A DNA stretch of 64,000 nt from Floricoccus tropicus (GCF_001832905.1 NZ_MKIR01000004.1:62001-126000), one strand, 5' to 3'; positions 47,029 through 57,055 are shown, counted from the first letter of the stretch. Numbers and translations are program-made. The notes: a model not told the origin generated them from the letters alone.

Positions 47029-48654
47029 ATGGAATATTTTGACAGTAAAATTCGTGCGACGTACAAAGACCTTAAAAAGATTCAGTTTATTAGTTTTCTC
47101 ACAATTGTATCCCGCTCCCTCCTCAATCTCTATCTTATCTATCAAATACAAATAATTATTGATGCCCTTGTTAATCAAGATAAAGATAAACTATTTGGAA
47201 ATCTAAAATTAATTTTATTTTCTCTAATTATCTATGTAGCAATTACTTTCCTGTCTCAATATTTTCTGAGACTATTATTTCAAATGGAAAATTTTTCACT
47301 TATAAAATTTCTTTACACAAGTATACTTCATAAAGAAAAAATATACTTTGACAGCATTCAAAATGGTGATATATCTTCTAGAATAATGAATGATAGTTCT
47401 AAAATAAGTGAATGGAATGGTCAAGGTATTGTACTTTTTCTTGTACAATTATCTACCTTTACATGTACTTTTATTATGATGATTCACTATAGATTATCAA
47501 TTGCTCTTGTGATTCTTTTCCTGTCACTTTTTTGTTTTTATATTGTTAATAAAATGGGTAAGAAAATGACTCAATATAGTGTAGAAGACCAAGAAATTAC
47601 TGGTCAACTTAATCAAGATATACTTGAGAGTTTACAGGGTATAAATGATATAAAGCAGTTGAAAAAAGAAAACTTTTTCTCTAATAAAATTAGCGAAAGA
47701 ATAGATAATGAAAAAATTCCAGTCAACAAGAAAATATCTTTTTATTTTGCAATGTATGTTGGTACTTCTATCATCATCGCTTTTATATTACCAATCATTG
47801 CAGTTATTATGGCTAGTATATACGTTGCTAATGGAACAATGACTGTTGGTTCAATTATGGCAGTCTATAGTCTTACTGGTCAACTTGATACACCAATTCG
47901 AGTTATATCTGATTCCATAAATAAAAGAAAAGCTGCTATAAAAATGCAAAATAGAGTCAAAGAATTTTATGATTATCAAGAACAAAATATAGATTTAGCT
48001 ACAGCTCCCGATGATTTTAAACAATTTAACTTTTCAAGCGATTATTTTTCCTTTAGAAATGATCAATCAATACTTAAAAATCTAAATTTTATTATTAAAA
48101 AAGGAGAAAGTATCTTAATCAAAGGAAAAAGCGGAGTTGGCAAATCAACACTCGCAAATTTATTAATGACTGATGTTTATGAAAAGAGCTTCTCGGGACA
48201 AATTGAATGGAATAATTCTTCAATTTTCTCATTCAATAAACAAGACTATTATTCAAAAATATTAAAATCTCAGCAAGATGCGTTTATCTTTCAAGGAACG
48301 ATAAGGGAAAATATTTTACTAGATGATAATTTCACTGACAATGAGCTTAAGGAAATTATAAAAGTATGTCAGCTTGATGAACTTATTGATGAAAAAGGAG
48401 TAGATTTTATTTTATCTGAAAATGGAAATAATATTAGTGGTGGTCAAAAGCAAAGAATTGAACTTGCACGTATATTAATTCGCAAGCCACAGTTTATTAT
48501 TCTTGACGAGCCAACAAGTGCTCTTAACCGAGAACTTGCTCAAAAATTTATTTATCACTTAAATATATACTTACAAAAATACCAAATGACTTCTCTCATT
48601 ATAAGCCATGGTAACGATTTCGATGAATACATTAGTCAGAAAATATTGCTATAA
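47029..48654 (+). CDS. ABC exporter with fused membrane and ATPase domains
   Basis: This 541-aa half-transporter has an N-terminal six-TM domain (about 20-310) and a C-terminal ATPase with Walker A GKSGVGKSTLA, signature ISGGQKQRIELA, Walker B FIILDEP, and H-loop ISHGND. The D-loop reads SALN, not the usual SALD. Type-IV half exporters of this sort act as dimers on lipids, drugs or peptides. No peptidase domain is present and no peptide precursor lies next to it. GAGAGG precedes the ATG. The gene is alone between two divergent or convergent neighbours, with a TATAAT about 50 bp upstream. Confidence 0.85.
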   Translation: MEYFDSKIRATYKDLKKIQFISFLTIVSRSLLNLYLIYQIQIIIDALVNQDKDKLFGNLKLILFSLIIYVAITFLSQYFLRLLFQMENFSLIKFLYTSILHKEKIYFDSIQNGDISSRIMNDSSKISEWNGQGIVLFLVQLSTFTCTFIMMIHYRLSIALVILFLSLFCFYIVNKMGKKMTQYSVEDQEITGQLNQDILESLQGINDIKQLKKENFFSNKISERIDNEKIPVNKKISFYFAMYVGTSIIIAFILPIIAVIMASIYVANGTMTVGSIMAVYSLTGQLDTPIRVISDSINKRKAAIKMQNRVKEFYDYQEQNIDLATAPDDFKQFNFSSDYFSFRNDQSILKNLNFIIKKGESILIKGKSGVGKSTLANLLMTDVYEKSFSGQIEWNNSSIFSFNKQDYYSKILKSQQDAFIFQGTIRENILLDDNFTDNELKEIIKVCQLDELIDEKGVDFILSENGNNISGGQKQRIELARILIRKPQFIILDEPTSALNRELAQKFIYHLNIYLQKYQMTSLIISHGNDFDEYISQKILL

Positions 48655-48681
48655 ATTTATTAACTTCATAAATATAAAAAT

Positions 48682-48705
48682 AAAAAACAGCATGCGCTGT
48701 TTTTT
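48682..48705. terminator. Bidirectional terminator between ABC exporter and yozE
   Basis: AAAAAACAGC pairs with GCTGTTTTTT around ATGC (48682-48705), with poly-A and poly-T flanks; it overlaps the yozE stop. Confidence 0.88.
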
Positions 48706-48919
48706 AACTTTCTAAATACTCTTGCCATATTTCATCAAATTTTGATAAATTAAAGGTGAAATCAGCATGAGTTTCTAGATAATTGCTCACTTCTTCAAAA
48801 TCAGAAGTATGTTTAGGAAATGCAGTGTCTTCAAAAACTAAATTTGCAAGTTTTGTGACATCATCTACTTCCTTATGAGCTTTTTTGGTCATTAAATATT
48901 GGTAAAAACTTCGTCTCAT
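48704..48919 (-). CDS. YozE/UPF0346 family protein
   Basis: This 71-aa protein matches the YozE SAM-like family: MRRSFYQYLMTKK at the start, LANLVFEDTAFPKHTSDFEEVSNYLE, and a C-terminal FDEIWQEYLES. The Bacillus YozE structure is a small helical bundle resembling a sterile-alpha-motif fold; no function is established. It lies 20 bp downstream of the next gene and is probably co-transcribed with it and msrA. Confidence 0.88.
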   Translation of the reverse strand: MRRSFYQYLMTKKAHKEVDDVTKLANLVFEDTAFPKHTSDFEEVSNYLETHADFTFNLSKFDEIWQEYLES

Positions 48920-48939
48920 TTTTTAATTATTCCTTTGTT

Positions 48940-49497
48940 TTATACTTCAGGATACCAAGGAAGGGATACATCACTATCAAGTGCCTGATTAGGAGCTACT
49001 TGACTTAAAAGTTCAAACCAACCATCATATAGCTCATCAAAAGAACTAATTTCATTTTCCTCATCCCAAATAATATGTGAAAACCAAGCATTACTTGCTG
49101 TTTCAAATTGGAGTTCAGCATAATCAAAAACCACTAGTCCTGCATCAGATAGAGTTTCATTGATATAATCAACGACGCTTTCAGCCTGTGGTAAAAGTTG
49201 ACTACGTAATTTTTCTTGATAGTCGTCTTTTAATTGGTCAATAGAAACAATTTTTTTGTCTATTTGGTAAATTACTTTGAACTCTGGAGTTTTAAAGTTG
49301 ATTAGAACAAATGCTCTTTCACATTCTTTTGAAACTGCCTTGACTGAATTGATAAGGATATTTTGAGCCATACTTATCCATTCATCATGAGCCATTTCTT
49401 TATCATCAATATAAAATTCTTGGTCTAGCTCTTCAATATCAGCATCATTATTATTTATATCTTCAATTTTTTTCTTAAATCTATCAAAAAATCCCAT
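48940..49497 (-). CDS. Conserved hypothetical protein near msrA
   Basis: This 185-aa acidic cytoplasmic protein has an N-terminal helix (MGFFDRFKKKIEDI), a mixed alpha/beta core, and no TM or catalytic motif I can name. Runs such as AFVLINFKTPEFKVIYQID resemble the YezG/DUF600 style of strand pattern, but not enough for a call. The gene lies between msrA (10 bp upstream) and yozE in an apparent operon. The function is unknown. Confidence 0.6.
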   Translation of the reverse strand: MGFFDRFKKKIEDINNNDADIEELDQEFYIDDKEMAHDEWISMAQNILINSVKAVSKECERAFVLINFKTPEFKVIYQIDKKIVSIDQLKDDYQEKLRSQLLPQAESVVDYINETLSDAGLVVFDYAELQFETASNAWFSHIIWDEENEISSFDELYDGWFELLSQVAPNQALDSDVSLPWYPEV

Positions 49498-49506
49498 ATT
49501 ACATTT

Positions 49507-50019
49507 CTACTTCCATTTTTCTTCTAAAAATTTATGGCGTAAGCCACTAGATAGGGCATAACGTAGAGGATCTTTTTTGTAAAAGGCTTGATGGTATTCT
49601 TCAGCAGGATAGAAAGTTTGAGCTGGTTCAATTGTCGTCACAATAGGTTTATCAAAAAGACCTGATTCTTGCAGTTGCTTCTTACTTTCTTCAGCAATTT
49701 CTTTTTGTCTGTCATCTTCATAGAAAATAACTGGTCGATAGTTGTCACCACGATCTTGAAATTGTCCAAAAGCATCAGTAGGATCTGTTTGTTGCCAATA
49801 TAGTTCCACTAAATCTTTATAATCAATAACATCATTATCAAAAATTATTTCTATCGCCTCAGTATGACCTGTTTTATGAGTCAATACATCTTCGTAAGTT
49901 GGATTAGCAGTAGTTCCGCCAGTGTAGCCCGAAAGCACACTAATGATACCATCTTGTTCTTCAAAAGGTTGAACCATACACCAGAAACAGCCACCAGCAA
50001 ATATTGCACGTTCTTTCAT
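49507..50019 (-). CDS. msrA: Peptide methionine (S)-S-oxide reductase
   Basis: MsrA repairs methionine-S-sulfoxide in proteins. The 170-aa protein has the catalytic GGCFWCM near the N-terminus (Cys at about 11 and 14), [16 protein letters not shown] and [22 protein letters not shown]. It is a stand-alone MsrA without MsrB. AAAGGAG precedes the ATG. It is the first of a three-gene run with the hypothetical protein and yozE. Confidence 0.95.
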   Translation of the reverse strand: MKERAIFAGGCFWCMVQPFEEQDGIISVLSGYTGGTTANPTYEDVLTHKTGHTEAIEIIFDNDVIDYKDLVELYWQQTDPTDAFGQFQDRGDNYRPVIFYEDDRQKEIAEESKKQLQESGLFDKPIVTTIEPAQTFYPAEEYHQAFYKKDPLRYALSSGLRHKFLEEKWK

Positions 50020-50074
50020 AATCTTCTCCTTTACTTTACAATCACTATCTTATATTAGAAAAATTTCTAATTAT

Positions 50075-50953
50075 TTATTCAGTAGGTTGACTTGGATTAG
50101 AAATTAATTCAGTTCCAAACTCATCTTGTTTTACTTTTTTAGCCTTCATAAGACCACCTAATGCCTTCTTGAATTGACCTTTACTGATTCCAAAAGTTGC
50201 TTTGATATCATCTGGTGAACTTTTATCGTTTAGAGACATGAATCCTCCAGCACCTTCAAGATAGGCTAAAATCATTTGTCCATCGTTATCTAGCATCTCA
50301 TGTGAGCGAGGCTTGATACTGAGGTTTAAAGCCTTATCTACATCACGATAACCAATAACTCGTACATTTAGTTCTTCACCTAGACGAGGCTCTGAGAAAC
50401 GTTCTGATGGGTGAATAAAGCCAAGCATATTATTCTCTGGAAGATAAACAAATGTACCAGATAGTTTCAATCGGTAAACAATCGCTTTTAAGTCCTGGTC
50501 TTGCATATTGTTATATGCTCTACCTGCGATTCCTCTAAATACTTCATTATCAGCAAGTGTTGCCCAAATTCTATCTTTAGCATCCACGTCAAGTTTAACA
50601 TATAATTTATCATCAACTTTTGGCCATAAATTTTTCAATTCTGGTAAATTATCCAGCGAAATTACAACATCCTTATCAGGTAAACCAATATTTACGAAAA
50701 CACCAAGGTCTTTTCTGACATCAGTAACTGTACCCCAGCCGTAGTTCTCACGACTAGCAGTTGGTAATACTGTTGTAGCTTTTGGTTTTTGTTTCTTATC
50801 AGTATAGATAAATACCTTAACAGCATCACCTATACCATGTTCACCTTCAGACTTATCAAGTAATAAGGTTTGTCCATTCTTTTGTAAAAAGTAACTTTGT
50901 TCATTTTCTCCAGTAACAATTGCTGTCACCTGAGTTGCTAGTAATTCATTCAT
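50075..50953 (-). CDS. cvfB: CvfB-type S1 RNA-binding protein
   Basis: This protein of about 292 aa has the CvfB/YitL layout: tandem S1-like domains (VTDVRKDLGVFVNIGLPDKDVVI, then GTFVYLPENNMLGFIHPSER) and a C-terminal winged helix (about 230-290). CvfB binds RNA and affects virulence-factor expression in Staphylococcus; the role here is inferred. I start at ATG 50953, seven bases after AGGAGG; a longer frame to 51004 is unsupported. It follows frr at 61 bp. Confidence 0.85.
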   Translation of the reverse strand: MNELLATQVTAIVTGENEQSYFLQKNGQTLLLDKSEGEHGIGDAVKVFIYTDKKQKPKATTVLPTASRENYGWGTVTDVRKDLGVFVNIGLPDKDVVISLDNLPELKNLWPKVDDKLYVKLDVDAKDRIWATLADNEVFRGIAGRAYNNMQDQDLKAIVYRLKLSGTFVYLPENNMLGFIHPSERFSEPRLGEELNVRVIGYRDVDKALNLSIKPRSHEMLDNDGQMILAYLEGAGGFMSLNDKSSPDDIKATFGISKGQFKKALGGLMKAKKVKQDEFGTELISNPSQPTE

Positions 50954-51014
50954 TAGCATTCCTCCTTTGTGGAAAAAAGACTGGGCAAGCCCCAGCCTTC
51001 TCAATTAATTTAGA

Positions 51015-51572
51015 CTATACGTCTAGTAATTCTGTTTCTTTATCTTTTGTTAATTTGTCGATTTTTTCAACAGATTTATCAGTAAGATTTTGAATATCTT
51101 TTTCTAATCCGCGAAGTTCATCTTCAGTGATTTCTTTATTTTTTTCTTGTCTCTTAGCAGTATCCATTGCATCACGACGAATGTTACGAACTGCAACCTT
51201 AGCTCCCTCAGCAACTTTTTTAACTTCTTTAGCTAAGTCTTTACGACGTTCTTCAGTAAGTTGTGGAATAACCAAACGAATCATAGTACCGTCTGATTGA
51301 GGAGTAATACCTAGATCAGATGCATTGATTGCATGTTCAACATCTTTGATTGAAGATTTATCAAAAGGTGTGACAATAAGCACACGCGCTTCTGGAATTG
51401 AAATCGAAGCTAATTGATTTAATGGAGTTGGTGCGCCATAATATTCAACTTGAATACGGTCTAAAAGACTCGCATTTGCACGACCAGCACGGATACTTCC
51501 AAATTCGCGAAGTAAACTAGCTTCTGATTGCTCCATTCTTTCTTTAGCAGTTGTTAAAATTTCATTTGACAT
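51015..51572 (-). CDS. frr: Ribosome recycling factor
   Basis: Frr releases ribosomes from mRNA after termination with EF-G. The 185-aa protein shows [37 protein letters not shown], and [30 protein letters not shown] in the expected order. It lies downstream of pyrH, the common bacterial arrangement. Confidence 0.97.
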   Translation of the reverse strand: MSNEILTTAKERMEQSEASLLREFGSIRAGRANASLLDRIQVEYYGAPTPLNQLASISIPEARVLIVTPFDKSSIKDVEHAINASDLGITPQSDGTMIRLVIPQLTEERRKDLAKEVKKVAEGAKVAVRNIRRDAMDTAKRQEKNKEITEDELRGLEKDIQNLTDKSVEKIDKLTKDKETELLDV

Positions 51573-51630
51573 TTTATTAAATTTCTCCTGTTAAATTTTA
51601 TTATTTGTTTTGTTCATTAGATTCATTAAG

Positions 51631-51655
51631 GTAATTAGCATTTTATACTAATTAC
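51631..51655. repeat. 8-bp inverted repeat between pyrH and frr
   Basis: GTAATTAG (51631-51638) and CTAATTAC (51648-51655) are exact reverse complements 9 bp apart. The T run needed for a terminator is absent. It may be a weak hairpin in the pyrH-frr mRNA. Confidence 0.4.
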
Positions 51656-51669
51656 TATTGACTAATATT

Positions 51670-52386
51670 TTAATCTACAGTTGTTCCGATGTTTTCACCA
51701 AGAACTGCACGACGAATATTTCCTTCTTCATTTAAATTAAAGACTACTAAAGGAATATCATTATCCATTGACAAAGTACTTGCTGTTGAATCCATAACTT
51801 GTAATCCTTTAGAAATTACATCCATATGAGTTAGATGCTCAAATTTAACTGCATTTTCATCTTTATTTGGATCAGCGTTATAAACTCCGTCAACACCATT
51901 TTTAGCCATTAAGATCACATCTGCATTAATTTCGGCAGCACGTAATGCACTTGTTGTATCTGTTGAGAAGTATGGATTACCAGTTCCACCAGCAAAGATT
52001 ACAACTCGATTTTTTTCCAAATGACGTTCTGCACGACGACGGATATATGGTTCAGCAATTTGACGCATATCAATTGAAGACTGAACACGAGTTGGTACTC
52101 CTTCATTTTCAAGAGTATCTTGAAGTGCTAAAGCATTCATAATTGTTGCAAGCATACCCATGTAGTCAGCTTGAGCACGTTCCATACCTAAACTTGCCCC
52201 TGTTTGACCACGCCAGATATTACCACCACCAACAACGATAGCAATTTCTACACCTAAATCATGAACTTCTTTTAATTCTTGAGCAATTCCTTTTACAACT
52301 ATTGGATTGATTCCAAATCCTTGTTCACCAGCTAATGCTTCTCCACTAAGTTTCAATACAACACGTTTATATTTTGGCTCTACCAT
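51670..52386 (-). CDS. pyrH: Uridylate kinase
   Basis: PyrH phosphorylates UMP to UDP. The 238-aa amino-acid-kinase-fold protein has [14 protein letters not shown], the glycine-rich [23 protein letters not shown], and [15 protein letters not shown] start at ATG 52386, with AGGAGAG upstream; the frame reaches 52413 without support. Confidence 0.96.
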   Translation of the reverse strand: MVEPKYKRVVLKLSGEALAGEQGFGINPIVVKGIAQELKEVHDLGVEIAIVVGGGNIWRGQTGASLGMERAQADYMGMLATIMNALALQDTLENEGVPTRVQSSIDMRQIAEPYIRRRAERHLEKNRVVIFAGGTGNPYFSTDTTSALRAAEINADVILMAKNGVDGVYNADPNKDENAVKFEHLTHMDVISKGLQVMDSTASTLSMDNDIPLVVFNLNEEGNIRRAVLGENIGTTVD

Positions 52387-52440
52387 TACACTCTCCTGTA
52401 CAAAATTTATCACTTTATAATAACATATTTTTCATAGAAA

Positions 52441-52470
52441 ATCACACTAAGTTGTCTGACTTAGTGTGAT
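52441..52470. terminator. Terminator after treC
   Basis: ATCACACTAAG (52441-52451) pairs with CTTAGTGTGAT (52460-52470) around an 8-nt loop; T-rich flanks lie on both sides. It separates the trehalose operon from pyrH. Confidence 0.8.
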
Positions 52471-52477
52471 TAATTTT

Positions 52478-54091
52478 TTATTTACTGAAAATAGCAATTG
52501 ATTGATAGGGAGCAAGTTTTCCTGCTTCATATTCATCATAATTGTTAGTTAAGATTTCTCCACCTACAAATTCTTCTGGTAACTCAATCTCCACTTCTTC
52601 ATTTGCAAATGAATTTGCAACAAATAATTTTTTATCTCCATATTCTCTAATGAAGGCATATACATTAGGACTATCTTTTAAGGCGGCCTTATAAGTTCCT
52701 TCTGAGATAATTGGTTTATCTTTTCTCAACTTGATTAAATCCTTATAGAAGTTAAGAATTTCGCCTTCTTTATCAGCCTCAACATTGATATCAAAATGAT
52801 TTCCAGTTGCTAACCACGGTGTCCCAGTTGAGAAACCTGCATTTGCTGTTTCATCCCATTGCATAGGTGTACGAGAATTATCACGTGATTTTGCTTGAAT
52901 TGTCTTGAAGGCATCTGTAGCTGATTTACCATCTTCTTCAGTCATAATACGATATGCATTGATTGATTCAACATCAACATAATCTTCCATTGAATCAAAA
53001 TCAGGGTCAACCATTCCAATCTCTTCTCCCATATAAATATATGGAGTACCTCGGCTTAAATGGATAGCTGCCGCAAGCATTGTTGCACCTTTAACCCGGA
53101 AATTTTTCACATCTACAAAGCGATTAAGTGCACGAGGTTGGTCGTGATTATTCCAAAATAGTGCATTCCAACCATCTCCTTCTGACATCTCTTCTCCCCA
53201 AGTATGGAAAAGATTTTTCAGTTCTTCAAAGTCAAAAGATTTTGTAGTCCACTTTTGTCCATTTTCATAGTCAACTTTAAGATGATGGAAGTTAAATGCC
53301 ATAGATAATTCATGACGATCTGGACGAGTATATAATATACAGTTTTCAATAGTTGTTGAAGACATTTCACCAACAGTAATACTTTCTGGATCCTGACCAA
53401 ATGTTGTCAGATTTAGATCGCGTAAATATTCATGGGTAATTGGCTTATCAGTATATTCTGGTTTACCATCATTATTTGAATTATTTTTTAATGCTTGATC
53501 TTTACCAATCAAATTAATTACATCAAAACGGAATCCATGCACACCTTTTGCACGCCAGAAATTAACTACATCATACAATTCTTTACGTACATTAGGATTA
53601 CGCCAATTAAGATCGGCTTGTGTAATATCAAACAAATGTAAATAGTATTTTCCCGTATCACCGAATGGTGCCCAGGCATTCCCACCAAATTTACTAACCC
53701 AGTCAGTTGGTTCATCTCTTAGGATAAAGAAATCTTGATAGTATTTATCTCCTGCAAGTGCCTTTTGAAACCATTCATGATGAGTTGATACATGGTTAAG
53801 TACCATATCAAGCATGATATCGATATTACGTTTTTTAGCCTCTGCTACCAACTCTTCAAAATCATCCATTGTCCCAAAATCTGGATTAATTGCTACATAG
53901 TCTGCAATGTCATAGCCGTTATCGTACTGAGGACTCGGATAGATTGGATTGAGCCAAAGCATATCCACACCTAGGTCTTGAAGATAATCTAATTTTTGAA
54001 TGATTCCTTGCAAATCACCCACACCAGAACCTGTAGTATCTAAATACGATTTTGGGTAGATTTGATAAATTACTTTGTCTTTAAACGTCAT
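52478..54091 (-). CDS. treC: Trehalose-6-phosphate hydrolase
   Basis: TreC hydrolyses imported trehalose-6-phosphate to glucose and glucose-6-phosphate. The 537-aa GH13 protein has YQIYPKSY, DMVLNHVSTHHEWF, the nucleophile Asp in GFRFDVINL, the acid Glu in VGEMSS and FWNNHDQPRALNRF. Neighbouring treB and the GntR regulator identify trehalose as the substrate rather than isomaltose. It follows treB after 52 bp that hold a hairpin. Confidence 0.93.
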   Translation of the reverse strand: MTFKDKVIYQIYPKSYLDTTGSGVGDLQGIIQKLDYLQDLGVDMLWLNPIYPSPQYDNGYDIADYVAINPDFGTMDDFEELVAEAKKRNIDIMLDMVLNHVSTHHEWFQKALAGDKYYQDFFILRDEPTDWVSKFGGNAWAPFGDTGKYYLHLFDITQADLNWRNPNVRKELYDVVNFWRAKGVHGFRFDVINLIGKDQALKNNSNNDGKPEYTDKPITHEYLRDLNLTTFGQDPESITVGEMSSTTIENCILYTRPDRHELSMAFNFHHLKVDYENGQKWTTKSFDFEELKNLFHTWGEEMSEGDGWNALFWNNHDQPRALNRFVDVKNFRVKGATMLAAAIHLSRGTPYIYMGEEIGMVDPDFDSMEDYVDVESINAYRIMTEEDGKSATDAFKTIQAKSRDNSRTPMQWDETANAGFSTGTPWLATGNHFDINVEADKEGEILNFYKDLIKLRKDKPIISEGTYKAALKDSPNVYAFIREYGDKKLFVANSFANEEVEIELPEEFVGGEILTNNYDEYEAGKLAPYQSIAIFSK

Positions 54092-54119
54092 ATTATTTCC
54101 TTTCTCTTAAATACAAAAG

Positions 54120-54139
54120 TAGGGCTATATTCAGCCCTA
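54120..54139. repeat. Intercistronic hairpin between treB and treC
   Basis: TAGGGCT (54120-54126) pairs with AGCCCTA (54133-54139) around a 6-nt loop. On the minus strand only CTTTTG follows. It may lower treC expression relative to treB or protect the treB mRNA end. Confidence 0.55.
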
Positions 54140-54143
54140 TTTT

Positions 54144-56198
54144 TTATTTTATAGATGTTGCAGTGAATAGTTCTTCACCTAAAATTGCTTGTCCACTTGT
54201 CTTAACGTCGTCTACTTGGAAGCTGTCCTGATTAGTTACAATGATTGGTGTCATTGTTACATAACCAGCTTCTTTAATAGCTTTAACATCAAAACGAATT
54301 AACTCGTCACCAGTTTTAACTTCTTGACCTTCTTTAACAAAACCTTGGAAATGTTTACCATCAAGTTTTACTGTATCTAATCCAATATGAATTAATAGTT
54401 CCACACCTTCTTTTGATACAAGACCAATAGCATGATTAGTTGGGAAAATCATTTGTACAACTCCATCAAATGGAGCAACTAGCACACCTTCATCAGGATC
54501 AATTAATGCACCATCACCTATTAAGCGTTGGGCAAACATTGGGTCAGGGGTTTCAGTAATTGGTAATACTTTACCAGATAATGGAACCTTAACTTCTAGA
54601 GATGCTTCTTGTGGGTATACATCAGTTTGACGAATAGTAGAGATTGTTTCTTCTTCGCGTGCGATATTGCTATCAATTTCTTCAACAACACCATCAACTT
54701 TGTTAAGTGCTGGAATTTTACGAAGTACGAATATCATGAAGAAAGGTACTACAACTGCGATAACCATTGCAATAAAGAAATTCATCCATGAATTTGGTTG
54801 AATAGCAAGAATTCCTGGAAGTCCTCCAACCCCAACAGAGTTAGCACGAACACCAGTTAAAATTGAGAACATGCCTGCTAGACCTGAACCAATCATACCT
54901 GCTACAAATGGATATACATATTTAAGGTTAATACCAAACATTGCAGGCTCTGTAACACCCAGCCAAGCAGAGATAAGAGATGGAATTGAAATTTGTTCTT
55001 CGCGTTCAAGATCATCTTTACGGCTCTTCATTGTACGTTTGTGTAGAAGAATAACTCCTGCAACTGCCGCACCTTGAGCAATATTTGATAAACAGATCAT
55101 AGGCCATAAGTTTGTATAACCAAGGTCTGCAATCAATTGATAGTCAATAGCAAGTAATGTATGGTGTAATCCAGTAATTACTAGCGGAGCATACAATGCA
55201 CCAAATACTAATCCAAATAACCAGTTCACTGAACTTGTAAGTCCTGCGTTAACGATTGTTGAAAGCCCTTGACCGATTTTCCATCCGATTGGGCCAATGA
55301 TTGTATGTGCTGCGATAATAGCTGGTAACAATGAGAAGAATGGAACAAAAATCATTGCGACGGCTTCTGGTATTACTTTTCGCAGCTGTTTCTCTAAGAA
55401 AACAAATAGTAAACCGGTGAATATTGCTGGTATTATCTGAGCCTGATAACCAATCTTTTCAATTTGAAATGAACCAAAATTCCAAACCCAATCTTTAATA
55501 GTTCCATCAGCACGTGCAGCATTTACTGCGTATGCATTTAACAATTGTGGACTTACTAAAGTGATACCTAGTACAATACCGAGAATTTCAGTTCCACCGA
55601 ATTTACGAACCACACTCCAAACAACACCAACTGGTAAGAAGTGGAAAATTGCCTCTGCTGGTAACCATAAGAATGAGTTTACACCATTCCAAAATGGAGA
55701 TACATCAGTAATTGAATTATAAATTGCTGAACCATCAGCGTTTGTTGCTGCTACTCCATCAATAATTTTTTGTCCCAATGATTCAATTGGCACACCTTCA
55801 AGCAGGTTACGGAAACCAAGAATTAGTCCCCCTACAATAATTGCTGGTAATAATGGAGTGAAGATTTCAGCCAAAGTTGCAATCAATCTTTGAACAATTG
55901 GTTGATTTTTATTTGCTTGAGCTTTGGCAGCTTCCTTAGAAACTCCTTCAATACCTGAAACTTGGCTAAAATCTTTATAAAAAATTGGTACATCATTACC
56001 AATAATTACTTGAAATTGGCCTGCATTTGTAAAAGTTCCTTTGACCACTGGAATTTTTTCAATTGCTTTAACATCTGCTTTTGAATCATCATTCAAAACA
56101 AATCGCATGCGAGTCGCACAGTGAGTTACAGCTGCGACGTTCTCTTTGCCTCCTATAGCAACGAGTAGGTCACGAGCTTCTTGATCGAATTTTCCCAT
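54144..56198 (-). CDS. treB: Trehalose-specific PTS EIIBCA component
   Basis: This 684-aa fusion imports and phosphorylates trehalose. EIIB is N-terminal with its cysteine in AVTHCATRMRF (Cys27), EIIC follows with about ten TMs (about 110-490), and a C-terminal EIIA (about 540-684) carries the active-site histidine in LLIHIGLDTVKLDG. The fused EIIA means no separate IIA is needed. GGAGAATAAG precedes the ATG. A TreR-like site lies downstream of the promoter and a cre overlaps its -35, so glucose repression and trehalose induction are predicted. Confidence 0.92.
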   Translation of the reverse strand: MGKFDQEARDLLVAIGGKENVAAVTHCATRMRFVLNDDSKADVKAIEKIPVVKGTFTNAGQFQVIIGNDVPIFYKDFSQVSGIEGVSKEAAKAQANKNQPIVQRLIATLAEIFTPLLPAIIVGGLILGFRNLLEGVPIESLGQKIIDGVAATNADGSAIYNSITDVSPFWNGVNSFLWLPAEAIFHFLPVGVVWSVVRKFGGTEILGIVLGITLVSPQLLNAYAVNAARADGTIKDWVWNFGSFQIEKIGYQAQIIPAIFTGLLFVFLEKQLRKVIPEAVAMIFVPFFSLLPAIIAAHTIIGPIGWKIGQGLSTIVNAGLTSSVNWLFGLVFGALYAPLVITGLHHTLLAIDYQLIADLGYTNLWPMICLSNIAQGAAVAGVILLHKRTMKSRKDDLEREEQISIPSLISAWLGVTEPAMFGINLKYVYPFVAGMIGSGLAGMFSILTGVRANSVGVGGLPGILAIQPNSWMNFFIAMVIAVVVPFFMIFVLRKIPALNKVDGVVEEIDSNIAREEETISTIRQTDVYPQEASLEVKVPLSGKVLPITETPDPMFAQRLIGDGALIDPDEGVLVAPFDGVVQMIFPTNHAIGLVSKEGVELLIHIGLDTVKLDGKHFQGFVKEGQEVKTGDELIRFDVKAIKEAGYVTMTPIIVTNQDSFQVDDVKTSGQAILGEELFTATSIK

Positions 56199-56223
56199 CT
56201 TATTCTCCTAAATAATTTTCTAA

Positions 56224-56237
56224 CCTGTACATACAAG
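56224..56237 (-). promoter_or_regulatory. TreR operator-like palindrome
   Basis: On the minus strand CTTGTATGTACAGG (56224-56237) resembles the Bacillus TreR operator core TTGTATATACAA with two differences. It lies between the treB promoter (TTGCAA, 17 bp, TATAAT, on the minus strand near 56250-56280) and the gene. Confidence 0.6.
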
Positions 56238-56272
56238 TTGTTAATAAAATTATAAACTATTTACTTTCCATT

Positions 56273-56286
56273 TGCAACCGTTTACA
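56273..56286. promoter_or_regulatory. cre site at the treB promoter
   Basis: TGCAACCGTTTACA matches 13 of 14 positions of TGWAANCGNTNWCA and overlaps the treB -35. CcpA-mediated carbon catabolite repression is expected. Confidence 0.75.
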
Positions 56287-56323
56287 AATAAATTTAAAAA
56301 AATATTTTTTTCTCCAAAAATTC

Positions 56324-56332
56324 TGCTAAAAT
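56324..56332 (+). promoter_or_regulatory. Extended -10 six bases before the treR ATG
   Basis: TGCTAAAAT (56324-56332) is followed by ATATAT and ATG at 56339. No Shine-Dalgarno is present, so a leaderless mRNA is predicted. Confidence 0.6.
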
Positions 56333-56338
56333 ATATAT

Positions 56339-57055
56339 ATGAAAAAATACGAATTGATCTTTCAAGATTTAGAAAATAAAATATTAAAAAAAATTTATGA
56401 TGAAGGGGAGTTCCTTCCAAGTGAAATGGAATTATCTGACTACTATGAAGCCAGCAGAGCTACAATAAGACAAGCTCTAAATATATTAGAAAGCAGAGGT
56501 TTTATCCAAAAACAAAAAGGCAAAGGCAGTTTGGTAATCTCATCAGAAAAACTCAATTTTCCCATTTCTGGTCTAACAAGCTATAAGGAACTTCAAGAAA
56601 GTTTAGATTTTGAAAGTTCAACAACAGTATTGAAATTTGAAAAAGTTAAAATTGATGATGAACTTCATATCTTAACCTTACTTCCAAATGATTCTTATGC
56701 TTGGCATATATTAAGAGCACGAAAAATCGAAGGAAAATATTCTGTCTTAGACCGGGATTATATTCTATATGATCTCGCACCAGATTTAACAGAAGATATA
56801 GTGAAAGATTCTCTTTATGAATATTTAGAGGATGAGTTGGGACTTATTATTTCCTATGCAAATAAAGAAATAACAATTGACTTTATTAACGAAGATGATC
56901 GCAAATATATAGATTTAGCAAAAATTGATCATCATGTTGTTAGTGTAAAAAGTCATGTATATCTTGCTGATACTACACCACTTCAATATACTGAAAGTCG
57001 TCATCAAGTTGATAAATTCAGATTTACTGAATTTGCAAGAAGACAAAAAATATAA
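56339..57055 (+). CDS. treR: GntR-family trehalose operon repressor
   Basis: This 238-aa HutC-subfamily regulator has an N-terminal winged helix (about 8-68; DEGEFLPSEMELSDYY, ASRATIRQALNILESRGFI) and a C-terminal UTRA domain (about 90-235; VYLADTTPLQYTESRHQVDKF) that binds trehalose-6-phosphate in TreR. It is divergent from treBC. The ATG is fixed by alignment with other TreR proteins, and yet has no ribosome binding site. A terminator shared with pknB follows. Confidence 0.9.
   Translation: MKKYELIFQDLENKILKKIYDEGEFLPSEMELSDYYEASRATIRQALNILESRGFIQKQKGKGSLVISSEKLNFPISGLTSYKELQESLDFESSTTVLKFEKVKIDDELHILTLLPNDSYAWHILRARKIEGKYSVLDRDYILYDLAPDLTEDIVKDSLYEYLEDELGLIISYANKEITIDFINEDDRKYIDLAKIDHHVVSVKSHVYLADTTPLQYTESRHQVDKFRFTEFARRQKI

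Noticed and set aside
47029-48654. Bacteriocin exporter with a hidden precursor peptide
   Set aside because: I looked for short ORFs with a double-glycine leader on both sides and saw none; the transporter lacks a C39 peptidase domain.
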